Part shown: positions 58,151 to 64,000 of the stretch, piece after piece
How the letters are laid out: the number at the start of each line of letters is the position of its first letter
Position numbering within the stretch: the stretch's first letter is position 1
Program-made: the position numbers and the translations under genes
The notes under the pieces: generated by a model
Told to the model about the DNA's origin: nothing
The model's database searches: none
The model's input: only the letters and a program-made list of their open reading frames with translations
Source of the DNA: Conus ventricosus
Taxonomy: Eukaryota; Mollusca; Gastropoda; Neogastropoda; Conidae
Length of the DNA: 64,000 nt
Direction: 5' to 3'
NCBI GenBank assembly: GCA_018398815.1
Contig: CM031601.1
Coordinates: 20,480,664-20,544,663 of the forward strand

Positions 58151-59880
58151 CATTTTATTTTGCTTCTATGTATAATGTCAGACCATATACGACATGTATG
58201 ACAGAAAGATATGACCATCATATGTGAACATGATATATATATGACATATATTCTGCGCTGTAACATAAGGCATGACCCAAGCCTGATGGCTGTGGTTGCC
58301 ACTGCAAATCTGCCCTGAGACAGGGAGTTAGGTTAAAGTTAGGTCAAAGTCGCATTGCCTTATGGTTTGTAAGGGAATGAATTGGTAGAGGTTCAGTGTA
58401 TTTGGGGCACTGGCATGATAAAAGGTGGATTTTACCCCTTTACTGCTGTCATAATCTTCCTTGCTTGAATCAGACAGGTCTGCTGGGTGGGCAATGGGGG
58501 GGAGGGGTGGTGGTGGTGGCGAATTCACACCCTTTCAGCTCCACTGGGAAATGGTCTACCCTTTGACTAAGGCCCTTGAGAGGGCAAGGTAGGGAGATGT
58601 AAACTTTAAAAAAAAACACACAAACAACCCCCCCCCCCCCCCCCCCCCCACCCACCAAACAAACAGAAAAATAACCCCTGTTAACAAGGGCATGTAGCTT
58701 TTGGGCCCACCTTGACTGGTTCAGTCTTGCCCATTCATCTAGCACACATACAGAAGAGGCCTACAGAACAAAGGACACTCTTTCCCCTAATGAGGATGCC
58801 GAAATATGGCATCCTCTTAAATAGAATTAATTAGAGCATATAAACTGCACTCAACTTTTTGAAAATAAATGAAAAAGGGTAAGATTGCTTCAATGGATGA
58901 CAGCCACCTTCAGGGATGAACAAACGTTGCTTTAACAACAGAAAAAGATTAGTTATGTCTGATCAGTATGTTAAATCAGAAAATATATTAGATATTGGCC
59001 TTTCGGGCGTACAGTTTAAAAAGATCAGTGTATGTCTTTGGCCTTTGTTCATACAGATTTTAATGAGCAATGAAATGTTTCCAGTGACCTGTTGTAAAAA
59101 ATGACCTGGATGTAACATGGTTTTTTTAAAACTCATTTCCCGGATCATGAAACAAACAAACACCCCTCCAACAAGCTCGCATTTAACAATGAATGCATAC
59201 ACCCCCTCCCCATGCACTCTCTCTCTTTTTCTGACCCCCCCCCCCCCACTCCACTCCTCTCTAAAATGAGGCTGTGCTGTATGTGTGTGTGTAGAAGGCA
59301 GGGTTCGGACAAGCCAGTGTGCGAGGTGTCCCCCAAGGGAAATCATTCTAGTGTAAGAAGTTGGATCATTGTCCCCTGAGTTTTGATCTCTTTTTCCTTT
59401 TAGGGGTTTCTTCCGGGACTGGACCTTCTTTGCTTTTCTTTGAGTGACTGACTTTTTCTTCTTCTTTTTTTTTTTTCTTTTCCCAGTGACTTCGCCCTCC
59501 TTTAATCAATTTCTATCAAATGTGTATCATCCTTTGCTTGTTTTTTTTCTTCAGCAAACTTGCCATATTTTATTCAAATATGTATCACTCTCTTAATAAT
59601 TGTTAGTTGTGGTCGAGACAAGACATGAGTTTTCTTTTTTCATTTAGTTGTTGTTCGTTTATTTGTTTTCCAGATGGGCATGTGGTCATGTGTGGGTATT
59701 TTTACATTGCTATCCTTTGTTTTGGTTGATTGAAGGAAGACTTGCTCAGTATCGATTGGGGTGAATTCATGACAGGTTGCAGGATCTTTGGTTTCTGTAA
59801 AATAGTGTATGGAAAGACATTGGCTGTCCAACAGAGGTGTTTTTACTTTCTTTTGACTGAATTGCTACCTGTTTAAAATT
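58151..59880. other. Mostly unique DNA
   Basis: Contains a C homopolymer at about 58,628-58,650. No gene recognised. Confidence 0.55.
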
Positions 59881-59985
59881 CTTAACGTCTCTCTCTGTCT
59901 CCATCTCTCCCTTTCTTTCTCTCACCCTCCGTCTTTCCTTCCCTCTCTTTCTCCCCCACCCTCTCTCTCTCTTCCCCTCTACCTA
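59881..59985. repeat. Polypyrimidine tract
   Basis: About 100 bp of interrupted CT/CCT. Confidence 0.85.
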
Positions 59986-60114
59986 CATTATTCAGTATAC
60001 ATCATTCTGGACAGAGTCTATGATCATTCCTGTGGGTATTTATGCAAGAACTATTACATTCCAAAGACCAGACTCTGCGGGAGCAATATGCTGTCTAAAG
60101 TCCCGTTTGATCAT

Positions 60115-61795
60115 TACTGTCAGCACTGACACTGACGTTAAATGTCAGCACTGACACTGAGCGTTAATTGCTGTACTGACACTGACCGGTAATGTCTGCA
60201 CTAACAATGGACTGTTGATATCTGTACTGATACTGACTGTTGATGTCTGTACTGATACTGACTGTTGATGTCTGTGTGATACTGATGTTTATGTCTGTAC
60301 TGACACGGACTGTTGATGGTCTGTACTGACACGGACTGTTGATGTCTCTGCTGATACTGACTGTTGATGTCTGTACTGACACTGACTGTTGATGTCTGTG
60401 CTGACACTGACTGTTGATGTCTGTGCTGATACTGACTGTTGATGTCTGTGCTGACACTGACTGTTGATGTCTGTGCTGACACTGACTGTTGATGTCTGTG
60501 CTGATACTGACTGTTGATGTCTGTGCTGACACTGACTGTTGATGTCTGTTGCTGACACTGACTGTTGATGTCTGTGCTGATGCTGACTGTTGATGCCTGT
60601 GCTGACACTGACTGTTGAGCCCGTGCTGACACTGACTGTTGATGTCTGTGCTGACACTGACTGTTGATGTCTGTGCTGACACTGACTGTTGATGTCTGTA
60701 CTGATACTGACTGTTGATGTCTGTGCTGATACTGACTGTTGATGTCTGTACTGACACTGACTGTTGATGTCTGTACTGACACGACTGTGATTCTCTGCTG
60801 ATACTGACTGTTGATGTCTGTACTGACACTGACTGTTGATGTCTGTGCTGACACTGACTGTTGATGTCTGTGCTGATACTGACTGTTGATGTCTGTGCTG
60901 ACACTGACTGTTGATGCCTGTGCTGACACTGACTGTTGATGCCTGTGCTGACACTGACTGTTGATGCCTGTGCTGACTGTTGATGTCTGTACTGACACTG
61001 ACTGTTGATGTCTGGACTGACACTGACTGTTGATGTCTGTACTGACTGTTGATGTCTGTACTGACACTGACTGTTGATGTCTGTGCTGACACTGACTGTT
61101 AATGTCTGTACTGACACTGACCATTGATGTCTGTACTGATACTGACTAATGCTGCCTGTACTGACACTGACTGTTGATGTCTGTACTGACACTGACTGTT
61201 GATGTCTGTACTGACACTGACTGTTGATGTCATGTCTGTACTGACACTGACAGTTGGTGTCTGTACTGACACTGACAGTTGGTGTGTGTACTGACACTGA
61301 CTGTTGATGTCTGTACTGACACTGACCATTGATGTCTAATACTGACACTGTTGATGTCTGTACTGACACTGACTGTAGATGTCTGTACTGACACTGACCA
61401 TTGATGTCTGTACTGATACTGTTGATGTCTGTACTGACACTGACTGTTGATGTCTGTACTGACACTGGCCGTCAATGTCTGTACTGACTCTGGCCGTTGA
61501 TGTCTGTACTGACACGGATGTTGATGTCTGTACTGATACTGTCTGTACTGACACTAACTGTTGATGTATGTACTGACACTGACTGTTGACGTATGTACTG
61601 ACACTGACAGTTGATGTCTGTACTGGCACTGACCGTTGATGTCTGTACTGAACTGACCATTGATGTCTGTACTGACTGTTGATATGTGTACTGACACTGA
61701 CTGTTGACATATGTACTGACACTGACAGTTGATGTCTGTACTGACACTGACCGTTGATGTCTGTACTGACTGTTGATATCTGTATTGATAGTTGG
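60115..61795. repeat. 25-bp tandem array
   Basis: About 65 copies of CTGTACTGACACTGACTGTT then GATGT, with CTGTG variants in the left half. Because 25 is not divisible by 3, three units make 75 nt, and the minus strand gives a 25-residue periodic frame (SVSTDINSQCQYRHQQSVSV) up to 433 codons long. Judged non-coding. Confidence 0.96.
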
Positions 61796-62149
61796 ATGAC
61801 TTGCTCCTTTTATCCTGTTTGTACCGTTAATGGAGCATTGTACTGGTTACATGATGATGTCCTGCTTTTATCCAGTCATACCATAGATCGTTTGTTGTAC
61901 TTTTATTATTATGATGCTTTGTTTCATCCTGTTTGTACCATCCTTTTATATCGTCTTCCTTTGAGTATTTGATATTTCCCTGTGTATCTTCTGCTATGCA
62001 TATAAAGTGACCTTGAAAGTTTTTGATGAAGTTGAGAGTCATTGTGGATGAGTGGTTGTGTGCAGAATGAATGAGCTTATATATCCTGCTAAGGTTTAAG
62101 GTAGGTCACTATCACCACAGCTCCAACGTTCTGTGTATAGTTTCTGTAC

Positions 62150-63097
62150 AATCATACACACACGCATGCTCGCACATGCGCACATGCACACACACACACA
62201 CACACGTGCAGGCACACATACTCACCAACACACGTATGTATAAATGCAGCCACTTGAATCACAGGCACATTCAAACACACACAAATGTGTGTGCAAACAC
62301 ACAAACACGCACAATCCAGCATGATTCATAGGCCAAAGCAAGGTCTAATTTCCCACTCAGCCAGGTTATTTACTACCTCCTCCCCCCAAAAAAAAAAACA
62401 ACAACAACACATAGACACCACATTCCAGGGAACAATCCCCACCCCCCTCCCCCTCACACACTCAAATACACACACACACACACTCGAACACACATACACA
62501 CACACACGCATTTCGAACACACACATACACACACACACACACTGTAACAGAACCGACCCATACATCAGGAAGCAACACCCATCCTTATATTCCAGCTAAC
62601 ATTTCCTACCCATCTACACCATATACATTCAACCACCCACACGCACCAGGTAACAATATCCACCCACACACACCGGGTAACATTATCCACCCACACACAT
62701 CAAGTAACAACATCCATTCACACACATCAGGTAACAACAGCCACTCACATCAGGTAAAAACATCCACCTAACCATGTCGGGCAATAGCACCCACTCTACA
62801 CATTAAGTAACAACATCATCCACACACTTCAGATAACAACACCCACCTACATACATCGGTGACAGCACACACACACACACACACATCAGGTAACAACAAC
62901 ACACACACGCACATGCACGCACACATACACACACACACGTGTGTGCGCACGACACATCACACACACACACACACACACACTGGTTAACAGTAACCACCCA
63001 TGCATATCAGGTAACAACACCTGCCCACACACATCAGGTAACACACCCACTCGCACACATTGCGCAACAACACATACACACCATGTGTCAATATGCA

Positions 63098-63130
<33 letters not shown>

Positions 63131-63240
63131 CACGTTTACAACATGCATTCCAGACCCTTTACACAAGACTCCCCCACACAACATTCACAACAAACACTCC
63201 ACCCCATGTAACAACACCCACCCAAACACATCCTCTTGCA
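62150..63240. repeat. CA-rich complex with a ~28-bp minisatellite
   Basis: CA tracts alternate with copies of CACACACATCAGGTAACAAC then ACCCACC (about 62,640-63,060). Confidence 0.85.
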
Positions 63241-63492
63241 CAGAGAAGATGAGAGAGAGGGATTCAGAGACGATGATGGAGAAATGTGGTGACAGGAAAT
63301 GATACTAACACACGTTATACCTTCGGCTTTTCACAGCAACAGTACTTGTGAAGTAGATGAGACTACACATATGATAGTGATTAGCAAAAACACTGAGCAT
63401 TTCACAACTGCAAACTGATGATAATCAAGAGCTTGGACTCTAAAAGGTTAAAGAAGCACGCATGACAAATTCACTGTTACAATAGTCTTTAA

Positions 63493-64000
63493 GGACCAGT
63501 CATGATGGCGCAGTGGTCAGCATCGTGGATTTCTAGCTGCAAGGTGGTGGGTTTGATTCCCTTCACAGCCTTTTCTTTTTCTGCCCGGCCAGCTCCTACT
63601 CAGACCTGAGTTTGTTTACAGGCTCAATTGGAAAGAGTGGGACCACACAGTCAAGTTTCATCTCCACAAGTCAAGTTTCATCTACATTAATAATGGATGT
63701 GTCTGTGAGAGTTTTCGCTCAACTTCCTGACCGACACTGCAAGTGTCTGTATCTCTCAGGGTTGGTTGAATCCGGAATGTATTATGAAAGTAAGCGTTAG
63801 AGTAAAAGCCCTGTCATGCAGTCCAAAACCAAATGGAGCTCCATACTATTCTCCTCATCATCCTCATTCATCATTGATGTGTGACCAAAAACAACAACAA
63901 CAAAATCAAATTCTGTGGCTCTTCATGCCCGATCTCATTGTGACCTCGGTTTGGATTTTCTCTCAGCTTCTTGGTGAATCACGTGAGGGTTACCAGTATC
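63493..64000 (+). mobile_element. tRNA-derived SINE (5' part clear, 3' end open)
   Basis: A box-like TGGCGCAGTGG near 63,506 and B box-like GGTTTGATTCC at 63,550-63,560, spaced as in a tRNA-related RNA polymerase III promoter, followed by a non-tRNA body (TGCCCGGCCAGCTCC onward). I cannot set the 3' end; it may reach past the window. Confidence 0.6.

Noticed and set aside
58260..58320. Possible fifth micro-retroposon (AAGCCTGATGGCTGTGG)
   Set aside because: Similarity stops after about 12 nt, there is no TTATC tail and no target duplication.
60164..61465. 433-codon open frame on the minus strand, Ser/Gln/Thr-rich
   Set aside because: Entirely inside the 25-bp tandem array; no non-repeat coding sequence or splice context. 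The unit is stop-free by composition.

Overview
Eukaryotic, intron-rich, very repeat-rich DNA from a metazoan, most likely a mollusc or another lophotrochozoan. The organism call is an inference: it rests on the style of the receptor gene, on an RNase H-bearing non-LTR retrotransposon, on an RTE-like fragment and on the density of minisatellites. No bacterial-style gene is present.

The one host gene I can build is a Met/Ron-family receptor tyrosine kinase on the + strand, from about 10.8 kb (possibly 1.2 kb) to 47,566. Fourteen supported exons encode the later IPT/TIG domains, the transmembrane helix, a juxtamembrane segment, the whole kinase domain (Gly loop, VAVK, HRD, DFG, WMALESL) and a tail with a TYVNV motif that matches the Met docking site. 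The first part of the receptor is upstream or not found. Splice phases agree across most junctions, but most kinase exons and the juxtamembrane exon carry one-base indels relative to the obvious reading frame. These are either long-read consensus errors or decay.

The introns are dominated by tandem arrays, and the striking fact is where these come from. At about ten exon-intron junctions the repeat unit contains the neighbouring splice site plus 10-50 nt of the adjacent exon (upstream of exons at 30,213, 32,496, 33,957, 38,413, 43,635 and 47,329; downstream of exons ending at 1,362, 30,380, 30,763 and 43,768). The largest, a 33-bp array over about 4.9-10.15 kb, is a shortened derivative of a 68-bp unit that itself copies the end and the donor of the candidate exon at 1,224-1,362.

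Mobile elements: a hAT-like DNA transposon remnant (1,909-4,466); a nearly full-length but broken RNase H-type LINE (14,428-20,390) flanked by TGTTAACC; a minus-strand RTE-like fragment (21.26-21.91 kb); two ~600-bp TIR elements with shared ends (22,144 and 34,503); a 2.06-kb head-to-head palindrome with a hammerhead-like core (26,316-28,375); a 381-bp TTAA element (33,304-33,684); a foldback family (35.2, 47.8 and 52.9 kb); a tRNA-derived SINE (63,493 onward); and four 43-59 bp insertions, each with its own 8-14 bp target duplication, that all begin at the same base and match the 3' end of the LINE.

Downstream of the receptor (47.6-64 kb) I see no convincing host gene, only unique AT-rich DNA, further minisatellites (27-, 35-, 40- and 25-bp units), CA/TG tracts and the SINE.
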